From assembly GCF_003970915.1 (NCBI RefSeq), contig NZ_RXOF01000003.1, forward strand, positions 372,001-436,000: a DNA stretch of 64,000 nt, read 5' to 3'. Under the pieces are notes generated by a model. It was not told the origin of the DNA and did no database searches. It worked only from the letters and a program-made list of their open reading frames with translations. Below, one piece after another: positions 42,976 through 52,614 of the stretch. Position 1 is the stretch's first letter. Every line of letters begins with the position of its first letter. The stretch comes from Hymenobacter gummosus (lineage in GTDB: Bacteria > Bacteroidota > Bacteroidia > Cytophagales > Hymenobacteraceae). The position numbers and the translations under genes are program-made.

Positions 42976-44025
42976 ATGTCTACCGCTTCCCCTGCCCTGC
43001 TGCGCGACGTGTCGCTGCGCGCCTACAACACTTTTGGCATCGACGCCAAGGCCCGGCTGTTTGCCACCTTCACTTCGGTGGAGGAGCTGCGCGCGCTGCT
43101 GCGCCAGCCCGAGGTGCAGGCCGCCCCCAAGCTGGTGCTCGGCGGGGGCTCCAACCTGCTCTTCACCCAGGACTTCGACGGGGTGGTGCTCAAAAACGAA
43201 ATCCGCGGGCTGGACCTCCTCCCCGACGGCCCTGCCGACGACACCGTGCTGGTGCGCGCCGGCGCGGGCGAGTCCTGGCACGGGCTGGTGGAATACGCCC
43301 TCAGCCAGAACCTGGCCGGCCTCGAAAACCTCTCGCTGATTCCGGGCACGGTGGGCGCGGCCCCGCTGCAGAACATCGGCGCTTACGGCGTGGAGCTGCA
43401 GGACGCCTTCGAGTTTCTGGAGGCCGTCGAAATCAGCACGGGCGAGCTGCGGCGCTTCTCGCGCGAGGAGTGCGGCTTTGGCTACCGCGAATCGGTGTTT
43501 AAGGGCCCGCTGCGCAACCAGTACATCGTGACGGGCGTGGTGATGCGCCTGCACCGGCAGCGGCAGCCGGCCAACACCAGCTACGGGGCCATCCGCAGCA
43601 CGCTGGAGGAAATGGGCGTGACCGAGGAGCCCACCCCGCAGCAGGTCAGCCAGGCCGTCATCAGCATCCGTCGCAGCAAGCTGCCCGACCCGGCCCAGGT
43701 GGGCAACGCCGGCTCCTTTTTCAAGAACCCGGAAGTGTCGCAGGCCAAGTTCGACGCCCTCAAGGCCCAGTACCCCGAGCTGCCCGGCTACCCCGTGCCC
43801 GGGGGCGTGAAGGTGCCCGCCGGCTGGCTGATTGAGCAGTGCGGCTGGAAGGGCCACCGCGCCGGTGAGGGCGGCCGCTACGGCGTGCACGACCGGCAGG
43901 CCCTGGTGCTGGTCAACCACGGCGGGGCCACGGGGGCCGAGGTGCGCGCCCTGGCCGAGGAAATCATTGCCTCCGTGCGCGAGAAGTTCGGTATTGAGCT
44001 GCACCCGGAGGTAAATATTCTCTAG
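42976..44025 (+). CDS. murB: UDP-N-acetylenolpyruvoylglucosamine reductase
   Basis: 349 residues. It reduces the enolpyruvyl group to make UDP-N-acetylmuramate, the second committed step of peptidoglycan synthesis, using NADPH and FAD. FAD-binding features are LVLGGGSNLLF and IPGTVGAAPLQNIGAYG; the proton donor serine lies in VGNAGSFFKNP; the C-terminal GRYGVHDRQALVLVNHG fits the type I (E. coli-like) enzyme. The ATG is fixed by the close promoter box and by the RAYNTFGID start. Confidence 0.95.
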   Translation: MSTASPALLRDVSLRAYNTFGIDAKARLFATFTSVEELRALLRQPEVQAAPKLVLGGGSNLLFTQDFDGVVLKNEIRGLDLLPDGPADDTVLVRAGAGESWHGLVEYALSQNLAGLENLSLIPGTVGAAPLQNIGAYGVELQDAFEFLEAVEISTGELRRFSREECGFGYRESVFKGPLRNQYIVTGVVMRLHRQRQPANTSYGAIRSTLEEMGVTEEPTPQQVSQAVISIRRSKLPDPAQVGNAGSFFKNPEVSQAKFDALKAQYPELPGYPVPGGVKVPAGWLIEQCGWKGHRAGEGGRYGVHDRQALVLVNHGGATGAEVRALAEEIIASVREKFGIELHPEVNIL

Positions 44026-44152
44026 ACCGGCCAAGCATTCAGATATTAAAATTTGATAATACCATCCACTCTCATTGCAATAGTATCAGGAACTACCGCC
44101 AAATTTGTATAGAGTTTGCCCCCCTATACCTGTTGCCGCCCTTCGCCCTCAA

Positions 44153-45202
44153 ATGAAAAAATTGACTCTGTTGGCCCTGCTCTGCAGCGGTACTTTCCTC
44201 TCGGCCCAGGCGCAGACCCGGACCACCAAAAAGCGCACGACGACCACTACGACGACGACTACCACCCCGGCCAAGTCGCAGCCCGAAACGGCCGCGGCGC
44301 CGGCGGCCCCGGCCGGCCCCCTGACGCTGGCGGCGGTGCGCACGGCCGAACCCGGCACCACCGTGACGGTGCGCGGCGTGGTGGTCAACGGCGGCGAGCT
44401 GGGCAACATCCGCTACATCCAGGACCGGGAGGCGGGCCTGCCCATCTTCTCCAACACCCTGGACGACCTCAAGAACCTGGTGCCCGGCGACAGCGTGGAG
44501 GTGCACGGCACGCTGAAAAACTACAACAGCCTGCTGGAAATGGACCCGGTGCAGTCGGTGAAAAAGCTGGGCTCGGGGCGTAAGTACGCCATGGTAACGG
44601 TGCCCGCCGCCGAGCTGACCAAGGTGCTCAACGAAACCCACGAGGGCCGCCTGGTGAAAATCACCGAGGTGGAGCGCCTGACCACCACCGGCGGCAACCC
44701 CGCCTCCGCCCTGGCCGGCAACGTGAACTACCTCATCAACGGGCAGGCCGGCGCCATCGTGCGCATCTCGGCCCCCTCCAACGGCCCCGACGGCTTGGTG
44801 GGCTTCACCCCGCCCACGGAGAAGTTCGACCTGGTGGGCGTGGTAGGCCAACACTCGCCCTCGGGTACGCCCACCGGCTACCAGCTGCTGCCCCGCCTGA
44901 GCACCGACTTCGTGGTGGCCGGTGGCCTGCCCGTCATCAAGGGCGAGCCGGTGCCCGTGGCCGTGACCAAGAACAGCATCACGGTGGACTTCTCGACCAT
45001 CAACCCCGGCACTACCAAGGTAGAGTACGGCGCCACGCCCGCCCTGGGCGGCATGGTGGAAGACAAGACGCCCACCAAGCAGCACCAGCTGACGCTGACC
45101 GACCTGCAGGCCGGCACCACCTACTACGTGCGCGTGTCGTCGGCCAACAGCATGGGCATCAGCACCCAGCCCGCCGTGCCGATGATTACCCGTAAGAAGT
45201 AA
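44153..45202 (+). CDS. Secreted OB-fold / Fn3-like protein with threonine tract
   Basis: 349 residues, signal peptide MKKLTLLALLCSGTFLSAQAQ. Residues 22-55 include ten threonines in a row, a likely flexible or glycosylated stalk. Then two segments resemble the OB-fold domain of DUF5689/YdeI-like proteins (VTVRGVVVNGGELGNIRYIQ, GDSVEVHGTLKNYNSLLEM), and the end (VDFSTINPGTTKVEYG, LQAGTTYYVRVSSANSMG) is a fibronectin type III domain. It would be a surface or periplasmic protein of unknown binding role. A strong terminator follows. Confidence 0.75.
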   Translation: MKKLTLLALLCSGTFLSAQAQTRTTKKRTTTTTTTTTTPAKSQPETAAAPAAPAGPLTLAAVRTAEPGTTVTVRGVVVNGGELGNIRYIQDREAGLPIFSNTLDDLKNLVPGDSVEVHGTLKNYNSLLEMDPVQSVKKLGSGRKYAMVTVPAAELTKVLNETHEGRLVKITEVERLTTTGGNPASALAGNVNYLINGQAGAIVRISAPSNGPDGLVGFTPPTEKFDLVGVVGQHSPSGTPTGYQLLPRLSTDFVVAGGLPVIKGEPVPVAVTKNSITVDFSTINPGTTKVEYGATPALGGMVEDKTPTKQHQLTLTDLQAGTTYYVRVSSANSMGISTQPAVPMITRKK

Positions 45203-45215
45203 TTCGGCTCGCCCG

Positions 45216-45264
45216 AAAGCCAAGCGGCCGGCTCCTGCTGTCAGGGGCCGGCCGCTTGGCTTTT
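45216..45264 (+). terminator. Terminator between convergent genes
   Basis: Perfect 14-bp arms GCCAAGCGGCCGGC (45219-45232) and complement (45247-45260), then TTTT. Three A precede the stem, so it may work less well from the other side. Confidence 0.85.
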
Positions 45265-45337
45265 GGAGAAAATGTCTTGTCCGTCGTGCAGCGCACTCTG
45301 CTTGACGGGCCAAATGCGCTGCCTGCTCCCGGAGGTA

Positions 45338-46189
45338 TTACGCCTCCACGTCCTGCCACCACTCCGAGAGCCGGGCCAGCCGCTCCCGTTCGCGCTTGCT
45401 GAGGCTATCCACGCCGCGGGCGCTGATTTTATCGAGTAGCTGGTTCATTTCCTCCTGCCGCTGCCGCTTGGCTATGTTGCTGCGGTCGTCGAGGGTGTAG
45501 AGGCCGCGCTCCTGCGAGAAAATACGGGCCCCGGCCAGCACTTCGGGGCGCCACATCACCAGCGCCAGGAAGGCCGCGGTGGGCAGCAGGGCCAGCAGGA
45601 TGGTCACGTAATTCGCCTGCACCACCCAAGGCTCGATAGCCGCCGCCACCACGAGGCCCGTAATGGCTCCGCCCAGGTGGGCGGCGTGGCCTACGCCGGT
45701 GTCCTTGGCGCGGATGCCGTAGATGGAAATCAGCACGTAGAGCAGGCCGTAGGCCCAGCTCGGCAGCGTCAGCAGGCCGAAGACCGTCAGCTCGGCGCCG
45801 GGCAGCAGGGCAATGCAGGCGAAGACCACGCCCGCCACCGCGCCCGAGGCCCCCACGGCGCTATAGCTCAGCTGCCGGCGGTGCAGGTACAGGGCCAGCA
45901 GGTTGCCGCCCACCAGGCTCAGCAGGTACAGCCCGGCGAAGCGGCCAGCGCCCAGAAAGCCCTCCAAGCCGAAGGCGAAGTTGTAGAGCACCAGCATGTT
46001 GAAACCAAAGTGCAGCCAGCCCACGTGCAAAAAGCCCGCGCTCAGGAGCCGGCCGTACTGCCGCAGGTTCAGGATGGCCCCCACCTGAAACTTGTAGCGC
46101 TGCAGGTAGCTGTCGTATTTCAGCCCCTGGTAGGTAACCACGGCGCAGCCCAGGCAGATGAGCAGGCCGATAATGCCAAAACCGTTCAT
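45338..46189 (-). CDS. Rhomboid-family intramembrane serine protease
   Basis: 283 residues with about six membrane helices. The catalytic serine is in VGASGAVAGVVF and the histidine in GVGHAAHLGGAITG; HVGWLHFGFNMLVLYNF has the conserved histidine and asparagine of the oxyanion region. The charged tail (IAKRQRQEEMNQLLDKI to SLSKRERERLARLSEWW) is cytoplasmic and typical of Bacteroidota rhomboids. It cleaves membrane-anchored proteins within the lipid. The start ATG at 46189 begins the first helix. Confidence 0.9.
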   Translation of the reverse strand: MNGFGIIGLLICLGCAVVTYQGLKYDSYLQRYKFQVGAILNLRQYGRLLSAGFLHVGWLHFGFNMLVLYNFAFGLEGFLGAGRFAGLYLLSLVGGNLLALYLHRRQLSYSAVGASGAVAGVVFACIALLPGAELTVFGLLTLPSWAYGLLYVLISIYGIRAKDTGVGHAAHLGGAITGLVVAAAIEPWVVQANYVTILLALLPTAAFLALVMWRPEVLAGARIFSQERGLYTLDDRSNIAKRQRQEEMNQLLDKISARGVDSLSKRERERLARLSEWWQDVEA

Positions 46190-46276
46190 AAATGGCCCGC
46201 CCGGGCGGGTAGTGCGGATAAAAAGAAGGAGTTGATAGCGCGGCCGCACGCCCGAAGCCCGGCCCGCCGCATCGGG

Positions 46277-46284
46277 CAAATATA
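46277..46284 (-). promoter_or_regulatory. -7 promoter box TATATTTG of the rhomboid gene
   Basis: Exact TAnnTTTG on the minus strand, 87 bases before the ATG. Confidence 0.4.
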
Positions 46285-46334
46285 GAGCAAGCGGGGTATA
46301 AGCCCAAAGGCCCACGCCAGGGCTATCGGCCACG

Positions 46335-46370
46335 AAAAAAGCGCCGGCTGCTGCAAAGGCAACCGGCGCT
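46335..46370 (-). terminator. mutS2 terminator
   Basis: On the minus strand AGCGCCGG and its complement close a stem, followed by six T. It ends the mutS2 transcript. Confidence 0.85.
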
Positions 46371-46392
46371 TAAACACTGAGAATCAAGCTAC

Positions 46393-48810
46393 TTATTTGA
46401 GTACGGCCACCGTCACGCCGTCGCCACCGCGGTCGGCGTGCTCGTCGGCCACGCTGGCTACGGCCCGCTGGGAGTAGAGGTAGTCGCGCACCACCTGCCG
46501 GAGCACGCCGTTGCCGCGGCCGTGGATGAACTTGATTTCGGGTACGCCGAGCATCACCGCGTCGTCCACGTAGTTCATGATGCGCTGCAGGGCGTCTTCG
46601 GCCCGCTCACCGCGCAAGTCCAGGGTGGTGCTGAAACCGGCCATGCGGCCGGTCACGTCGAGGCCGCCGGTGGCGCGGGCTTCGGCGGCCGGGGCCTGGC
46701 GGGCGGCCTGCTTTTCCCGCTCCCGGATTTCCGAGCGCGTCACCTTTTCCAGCTGCTTCACCTTCACGATGGTTTTCAGCCCCCCGAACAGGACCTCGGC
46801 GGTGTTGCCCTTCAGGCTGACCAGCTCGCCGTAGCCTTCCTGGCCGATGAGGGCCACTTTGTCGCCGGGCTTGAGGGCCTTGGGGTCGACCACCTCGCGG
46901 GTGCCGCGGGGCTTGGGCAGCTCCTCCTTCAGCTCCTTCTGCACGAAGGTTTCCAGCTTCTGGCGGGCCTGCTTGGTTTGCTCCTTCTCGGCCCCGGCGG
47001 TGCGGATTTCCTTGATGGTGGCCTCAATCTGGGCGTTGGTGTCCTTGAGCAGCAGCTTGGCTTTCTGCTTGGCCTCGCGCAGCACGTCCTGGCGGGTTTC
47101 CTCGACGTGGTTCTTCAGGTCCTGGTACTCCTGGGCCACCTTTTTCATGCGCCGCTCGTGCTTTTCGGCCTCGGCGTTGCGCTTTTCGAGCTGGGCTTTT
47201 TCGGCTTCCAGCTCTTCCAGCAGCCGGTCGTAGCGCACCTTTTCCTTGCCCACCAGCTGCGAGGCCCGCTCCACGATGTTCTTGGGCAGGCCGATTTTGC
47301 GGGCAATTTCCAGCGCGAACGAGGAGCCCGGCTTGCCCGTCTCCAGGCGGTAGAGGGGCTGCAGGTGCTTCGGGTCGTAGCGCATGGCCCCGTTGACGAG
47401 GCCGGGCGTACGCTCGGCCAGGTTTTTCAGGTTGGTGTAGTGCGTGGTGATGACGCCGTAGGCCCGCACCCGGTTCAGCTCGCTCAGCACGGCCTCGGCA
47501 ATGGCGCCGCCCAGCACCGGCTCGGTGCCAGTGCCAAATTCGTCGATGAGCACCAGGCTGCGCTTGTTGGCCAGCAGCAGAAACTGCTTCATGTGCGTTA
47601 GGTGCGAGGAGTACGTGCTCAGGTCGTTTTCCAGGCTCTGCTCATCGCCGATGTCGAGGAAAATGTCGTCGAACACGCCGGCCTCGGAGTCCTCGCGCAC
47701 CGGGATGAGCAGGCCGCACTGCAGCATGTACTGCACCAAGCCCACCGTCTTCATCGCCACCGACTTACCGCCGGCGTTCGGGCCCGAAATGACCAGGATG
47801 CGCTGCTCGGGGTTGAGGTCGAGGTCCAGGGGCACCACTTCGCGCTCCTGCTCCTTGAAGTTCAGGTACAGCAGCGGGTGCCGGGCCTGGTTCCACTTCA
47901 CCAGCGGGCGGGCCGACAGCTTGGGCAGCACGGCTTCGAGCTGGCGCGCGAAGCGGGCCTTGGCGCGGATGAAGTCGAGCAGGCCGAGGAAGTTGTAGGC
48001 CCGGCGCAGGTCCGGAATGTGGGGCCGGATCTGGTCGGTCAGCGCAATCAGGATGCGCACCAGCTCCCGGTGCCAAGCGTTTTCGAGGTCCTTGATGTCG
48101 TTGTTCAGCTCGAACACCGCCTCGGGCTCGATGTACACCGTCTGGCCCGTGGCCGATTCGTCGTGAATCAGGCCCTTGATGCGGCGCTTGTGCTCGGCCA
48201 CGATGGGCAGCACCAGACGGCCGCCCCGAATCGTGGGTTCGGCCCCCTCGGGCGTCCAGCCCTCGGAGCGGGCCCGGCGCAGCACGTCGGCAATGGAGCG
48301 GCGCAGGATGCCCTGGCGGTTGATCAGCTCCTGCCGTATCTGGCGCAGCAAGGGCGAGGCGTCGTCGCGCACGTGGCCGTCATCGTCCACCACCTTGTCC
48401 ATGCTGGCCAGCAGGTTGCGGTCGGCCTGCACGCCCACACCCAGCAGGCGCAGCGTGGGGTAGAGGCCCTCGGGCGCCTGCACGAAGAAGGTCAGCGCCT
48501 CGCGGATGGTGCGCAGGGACATTTTCAGCTCGTACACGGCCGCGGCTTCCAGGTAGGCGCCCGGAATCTGGGCGCGCAGCAGGTGCGGGCCGGCGTCGTG
48601 GTAGTACTGGCTGGGGAAATCGGCGCCACTGCTGAGCAGCTGGCGGAATTCGTCGGTCTGCAGCAGCAGCTTGCGTAGCTCGTCGGCGCGGGGCTGAAAC
48701 TGCATCTTCTGCACGTACTGGCGGCCCAGGGCGCTGAGGCACAGCTCGGCCAGCCGCTCACGCACCTGCTGGAAGCCGATTTTCTGCTCGAAGGTGTTGG
48801 GGTAAATCAA
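46393..48810 (-). CDS. mutS2: MutS2 DNA structure-dependent endonuclease / ribosome-rescue ATPase
   Basis: 805 residues. The MutS-type ATPase has Walker A GPNAGGKSVAMKT (about 340) and LVLIDEFGTGTEP; a long coiled coil (about 520-640) and a KOW-like part (PGDKVALIGQEGYGEL) follow; the C-terminal Smr nuclease domain shows LDLRGERAEDAL and IKFIHGRGNGVL. MutS2 suppresses recombination and, in other bacteria, splits collided ribosomes. The start codon is TTG: an in-frame stop lies just upstream and MIYPNTFEQKIGF is the usual beginning. Confidence 0.94.
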   Translation of the reverse strand: MIYPNTFEQKIGFQQVRERLAELCLSALGRQYVQKMQFQPRADELRKLLLQTDEFRQLLSSGADFPSQYYHDAGPHLLRAQIPGAYLEAAAVYELKMSLRTIREALTFFVQAPEGLYPTLRLLGVGVQADRNLLASMDKVVDDDGHVRDDASPLLRQIRQELINRQGILRRSIADVLRRARSEGWTPEGAEPTIRGGRLVLPIVAEHKRRIKGLIHDESATGQTVYIEPEAVFELNNDIKDLENAWHRELVRILIALTDQIRPHIPDLRRAYNFLGLLDFIRAKARFARQLEAVLPKLSARPLVKWNQARHPLLYLNFKEQEREVVPLDLDLNPEQRILVISGPNAGGKSVAMKTVGLVQYMLQCGLLIPVREDSEAGVFDDIFLDIGDEQSLENDLSTYSSHLTHMKQFLLLANKRSLVLIDEFGTGTEPVLGGAIAEAVLSELNRVRAYGVITTHYTNLKNLAERTPGLVNGAMRYDPKHLQPLYRLETGKPGSSFALEIARKIGLPKNIVERASQLVGKEKVRYDRLLEELEAEKAQLEKRNAEAEKHERRMKKVAQEYQDLKNHVEETRQDVLREAKQKAKLLLKDTNAQIEATIKEIRTAGAEKEQTKQARQKLETFVQKELKEELPKPRGTREVVDPKALKPGDKVALIGQEGYGELVSLKGNTAEVLFGGLKTIVKVKQLEKVTRSEIREREKQAARQAPAAEARATGGLDVTGRMAGFSTTLDLRGERAEDALQRIMNYVDDAVMLGVPEIKFIHGRGNGVLRQVVRDYLYSQRAVASVADEHADRGGDGVTVAVLK

Positions 48811-49129
48811 GTGGTACTAGGTACTGAGTAGTCGGTAGTTTGGAACCAGGGCTGGCCGCGGACGGCGGCAGCCAGCCTTCTTTAACAGCCAACGCGGCCA
48901 AAAGATTCAGGCAAAGCTATACCAGCAGCGCAGGATAATGCGCAGAATGTAGGGCGCCACCACTTGAAAATCAGCCCGGCGGCCTTCCGGGCACCCCGGC
49001 GGACGGCCGCTACCGGCCGCCGCAGCCGCCCACCAGTGCGGTTTGCCGTCCCCAGATTCGGTAACTTGCGCCCTTCTGCGCCGTCTTCAAGCCCGTCCCG
49101 CAACGGCCCGCTGATTTCTTTTTTTCTGT
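48811..49129. other. Spacer between divergent genes
   Basis: About 320 bases with the mutS2 promoter region on one side and that of the exported protein on the other. TAACTTGC near 49067 may be the -7 box of the right gene. No repeat or RNA structure was seen. Confidence 0.4.
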
Positions 49130-50701
49130 ATGCGCATTACCCTTACGCTATTGCTGCTCGGCTCGCTGGCCACCCGGCAGCCGGCAGCCGCCCAGGCCCC
49201 GCAACCCGCTCACACCCTGCAGCTGCCCGAAAAGGAATTTATCCTGGGCGCGGTCCGCCTGGCCAACGGCAGCCCGGTGGTGTGGACGCGCGCCGGCGGC
49301 ACCTACCAGTGCCAGCTGCGCGCCTTTACCGCGGCGGGCCAGCCAGCCTGGGAAGCTACCGTGCCGCGCGCCTCTCTCACCTACGCCTACGAGGCGCAGC
49401 TCATGGCCTGGGGCAACCGCCTGGTGCTGCTGGAGCCGGTGGAGCGGGCCAACCCGACGCTTAAGCTGCAGCCGGGCCAGCTGCTGCTCCAGGTAATCGA
49501 CGAGCAGGGCCGCGTCACGCCGCACGCCCTCGACGCGCCCCCGCTGGCCGCCAATACCGAGCGCAGCGTGGTGGGCAGCTACCTCGAAAACGACGCGTGC
49601 TACGTGCTGGCCGAGCACCGCGCCAAGAAGGCGGGCCCCGACGAGTGGTTTGTGGAGCGCTACGATCTGACGAGCAAGACCCTGCAGCGCAGCAAGCTGG
49701 CCTTGCCCGCCCGCTACGACCAGCAGCCCGACAAAAGCCGGTTTACCGACTGGGTGTACGGCGGCCACCGCCCCGACCGCACCTACTTCTACCGCTACGC
49801 CGGCACGCCGGGCCAGCCCAACGACTACCCCAAAAACGCCGGGCCGGAGTTCGACGTGTGCATCCTCGACAACGCCGGCCGCTTGGTGAGCAGCTTCACC
49901 ACCACCCTGCACCAGCAGCTGCAGCCCGGCACGTTCAGCTACTACTCCGGCCGCATGCCCCACGCCCCCGCGCAGGGCCACACGCCGGTGGAGCTGACGC
50001 AGTCGTCAATGGGCTCCGGGGGGCGCACCAACTTCGATTTCCCGGACCTCTATAACCTGACGATGGGCGGCACCGGCGACTTGTACCTCGACCCGGCCAC
50101 CGGGGAGTGCTGGTTCTGGGGCGAATACGCCAGCGCGCCGTTCACCACGCTGCGGGCGTTTCTGAAGCCGACGGAGGGCACTTACCTGCAGCGGTACTCG
50201 GCGGAGGGCAAGCTGCTCTCGACCGCGCAGGCCCCCTACCCGGCCGGTACCTCCACCGGCCTGCGCACCCCCTCCCCCGAGCGGCAGGCCCGGCTGCTGC
50301 GCGCCCCGGATACCGGGGAGCTGACGATGCAGTTTGCTCCCCGTGGCTCCTGGCAGCTGCTCTTTGCCACCTACAATGCCGCGGGGCAGCTGCAAACCAC
50401 CGGCGCCTGGCCCGGCACCAGCAAGCAGGAGCTGGGGCTGCCGCTGGCCCTGCTCTCGGAGCAGCAATCCACCTTGGAAGGCAGCGGCTACAGCCAGCTG
50501 TCGGCCGCCGGTTTCCTGGCGGCCGATAAGGCTACAACCGGGCTGCTGCCGCGCGTCAAGCCCGTGGTGGAGAAGGCCACGGCGGGCCGGGCCGAAATCG
50601 ACGTGCTGTACCTGGTGCCCCAGGACGGCAGCCGCGGCCTGCTGCTGCAAACGCACTTTGAGCGGAAGGGCAGCGTCCTGACGCTTTACCAGCTGCCGTA
50701 G
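49130..50701 (+). CDS. Large exported hypothetical protein
   Basis: 523 residues with a signal peptide (MRITLTLLLLGSLATRQPAAAQ). The rest is rich in beta-strand-like repeats (LRAFTAAGQPAWEATV, LQRYSAEGKLLSTAQAPYP, FATYNAAGQLQTTGAWPG), in a pattern that suggests a beta-propeller. No family was recognised. It is not flanked by functional hints. Start is fixed by the signal peptide. Confidence 0.7.
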   Translation: MRITLTLLLLGSLATRQPAAAQAPQPAHTLQLPEKEFILGAVRLANGSPVVWTRAGGTYQCQLRAFTAAGQPAWEATVPRASLTYAYEAQLMAWGNRLVLLEPVERANPTLKLQPGQLLLQVIDEQGRVTPHALDAPPLAANTERSVVGSYLENDACYVLAEHRAKKAGPDEWFVERYDLTSKTLQRSKLALPARYDQQPDKSRFTDWVYGGHRPDRTYFYRYAGTPGQPNDYPKNAGPEFDVCILDNAGRLVSSFTTTLHQQLQPGTFSYYSGRMPHAPAQGHTPVELTQSSMGSGGRTNFDFPDLYNLTMGGTGDLYLDPATGECWFWGEYASAPFTTLRAFLKPTEGTYLQRYSAEGKLLSTAQAPYPAGTSTGLRTPSPERQARLLRAPDTGELTMQFAPRGSWQLLFATYNAAGQLQTTGAWPGTSKQELGLPLALLSEQQSTLEGSGYSQLSAAGFLAADKATTGLLPRVKPVVEKATAGRAEIDVLYLVPQDGSRGLLLQTHFERKGSVLTLYQLP

Positions 50702-50711
50702 CGGCCTGCGC

Positions 50712-51422
50712 TTAGGCGGCGTCGGCCCGGGGGCGGCGGTTGCGCCAGTACACGCCCAGGTAAATCGAGGAGAAGGTGAGCAGGCGCAGGGCCTGCGTCC
50801 ACTCCACCCCGGGTACAAACATCAGCACCAGCCCGGCCACGAAGCACAGCGCGCAGAGGCCAGCCAGCAGCTGCCCCCAGATGCCCTGGAAAAAGTTAGG
50901 CCGGGCCTGGGCCGCGGAGCCGGTTTCGGCCAGCCGGGTCTGCAGGGCCGCGCTCAGCTCGGCCAGGGGCACGAAGCCGGGCTCCAGCTCCTTCAGGACG
51001 GAGCGGGGCCGGTCGGCCAGGGTGAGCACGCGGCCATCGGTGCGGTAGAGCTTGAGCTGCAGGCTGTTGTACTGCTCCATACTGGAGTAGCCGCCGATGC
51101 TGCTGAGCGGCACGGTTTCGGCGGGCACGCCCTGCTTGAGGGCGCGGCCCAGCGGGGTGAGCTGCAGGCCCGCGGGCGTCAGGGCCACGTCGACGGGAAA
51201 CTGCCCGCGGCGGTACACCAGCACGGCCGCTACCAGCAGCACCGGTGCCAGGGCCAGCAACACCCCGCCGGCTACCGGCAGGTTTTCGCTCAGCAATACG
51301 CCGCCGATGATGCCGCTCATCAGGCCTCCGACGAAACCCAGCACGGCCAGGTATACCAGCCCGTAACGAACCTGAATGCAGTGGCTTTGCAGCTGAGTGG
51401 CGGCGGCAGTGGAGGTGGTCAT
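50712..51422 (-). CDS. Membrane protein of unknown function
   Basis: 236 residues. Two N-terminal helices (LVYLAVLGFVGGLMSGIIGG, VLLALAPVLLVAAVLVY) precede a soluble PH-like stretch (VALTPAGLQLTPLGR, VPLSSIGGYSSMEQYNSLQL, LYRTDGRVLTLADRP) and a further helix (LLAGLCALCFVAGLVLMFV). The pattern resembles bacterial PH-domain membrane proteins. It is convergent with the gene before. Confidence 0.65.
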   Translation of the reverse strand: MTTSTAAATQLQSHCIQVRYGLVYLAVLGFVGGLMSGIIGGVLLSENLPVAGGVLLALAPVLLVAAVLVYRRGQFPVDVALTPAGLQLTPLGRALKQGVPAETVPLSSIGGYSSMEQYNSLQLKLYRTDGRVLTLADRPRSVLKELEPGFVPLAELSAALQTRLAETGSAAQARPNFFQGIWGQLLAGLCALCFVAGLVLMFVPGVEWTQALRLLTFSSIYLGVYWRNRRPRADAA

Positions 51423-51696
51423 GGCGCGGAAAAGCGGGACGTGGGCGAAGCCGGAACCTACGCTAAAAAAAGCAGCGCCGCAACGGCTACCGCCCCGCTC
51501 TATCCACCGGTTGACATGAGTTATCCGCTACGCGGCCTCGTTACGGTTACCGGCGCGCTTGTTAGCCGCTGCCGGCCAGCAGCCAGCGACTAATCCCCCG
51601 CCCTCACGATGAAGTAGGCGGGGCTGTTACGGGTCGGTACCGCCCATGCAAGCCCTAGGCCTGCAGGGCGGGCATTTTCGGATTACCCGCTGCCCC

Positions 51697-52455
51697 TCAG
51701 AACTTCTCGTCGATGCCCAGCCCGAACAGGGCGAAGTCGTACTTCACCGGGTCGTGCGCATCGAACTGCCGCAGGTTGTCGGTCAGCTCCGTGGCGGCCT
51801 GCCAGTCGGTTTGCTTGCGCCGGAGCAGGCCCAGGCGCCGGGCCACGCGCTCCACGTGCACGTCGAGGGGGCAGACGAGGTCGGCGGGCGAAAGGCGCGT
51901 CCACAGGCCGAAGTCGACGCCATACTCGTCGCGGCGCACCATCCAGCGCAGGTACATGTTCACCCGCTTGCAGGCCGAGTTGCGGGCGGGCGTGGCCACG
52001 TGCTTGCGGGTGCGCTCGGGCGCGTCGGGCAGGGAGAAAAACAGGTTATGGAAGTTTTCGAGCCGTTCCCGCTGCGTGGCGCCGTTCAGGAAAGCGTCCT
52101 CCAGCGAGTCGTGCTGCCCGTAGTACCAGCTGAGCCAGTGCACGAAGTACAGCAAATCGGTGTCGCAGAAGGTGCGGTGGCAGAACTGCTCCAGGCGGCG
52201 CAAATCGGCGTCCTGGTGGTGGCGGACGAAGTCGTAGGGCGCGTCGTCCATGCGGGCCAGCAGCTCCCGGCCTTTGTTGAGGATGATGCTGCGCTTGCCC
52301 CAGGCCAGCAGAGCCGCAAACAGCCCGCTGATTTCAACGTCCTGCCGCCGGCTGAAGCGGTGGGGCAGGCTGATGGGGTCGGGCGCGATAAACGAAGGCT
52401 GGTCGTAGCGCCGGTACCGGTCGTCGAGCAGGACCTGGATTTCCTGGTGGGTCAC
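51697..52455 (-). CDS. TIGR02757-family protein
   Basis: 252 residues from GTG. It fits TIGR02757, a Bacteroidota family distantly related to helix-hairpin-helix DNA glycosylases: SRRQDVEISGLFAALLAWGKR, FCDTDLLYFVHWLSWYYGQ, ACKRVNMYLRWMVRRDEYGVDFGLW and LVCPLDVHVERVARRLGLL. A base-excision repair role is supposed but unproven. The 274-base gap to the left shows only weak GC-rich palindromes. Confidence 0.85.
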   Translation of the reverse strand: MTHQEIQVLLDDRYRRYDQPSFIAPDPISLPHRFSRRQDVEISGLFAALLAWGKRSIILNKGRELLARMDDAPYDFVRHHQDADLRRLEQFCHRTFCDTDLLYFVHWLSWYYGQHDSLEDAFLNGATQRERLENFHNLFFSLPDAPERTRKHVATPARNSACKRVNMYLRWMVRRDEYGVDFGLWTRLSPADLVCPLDVHVERVARRLGLLRRKQTDWQAATELTDNLRQFDAHDPVKYDFALFGLGIDEKF

Positions 52456-52475
52456 TTGGTGATAGTAATTAGAAC

Positions 52476-52596
52476 GTCATTCCGAGCGCAGTCGAGGAAT
52501 CTCGCGTGCTGATGTCCGATAGTAAAATCCTCGTTCAACGAGCAGATTACTTGGGGAAGTCAGCACGCGAGATTCCTCGACTGCGCTCGGAATGAC
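52476..52596. repeat. Perfect inverted repeat, 37-bp arms (GTCAT family)
   Basis: Arms 52476-52512 (GTCATTCCGAGCGCAG at the start) and 52560-52596 are perfectly complementary around 47 bases that hold GATAGTAAAATCCTCGTT. It lies just before the TIGR02757 start and after the LysM gene. Confidence 0.92.
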
Positions 52597-52614
52597 GTGC
52601 TTATGATTTCCGCT

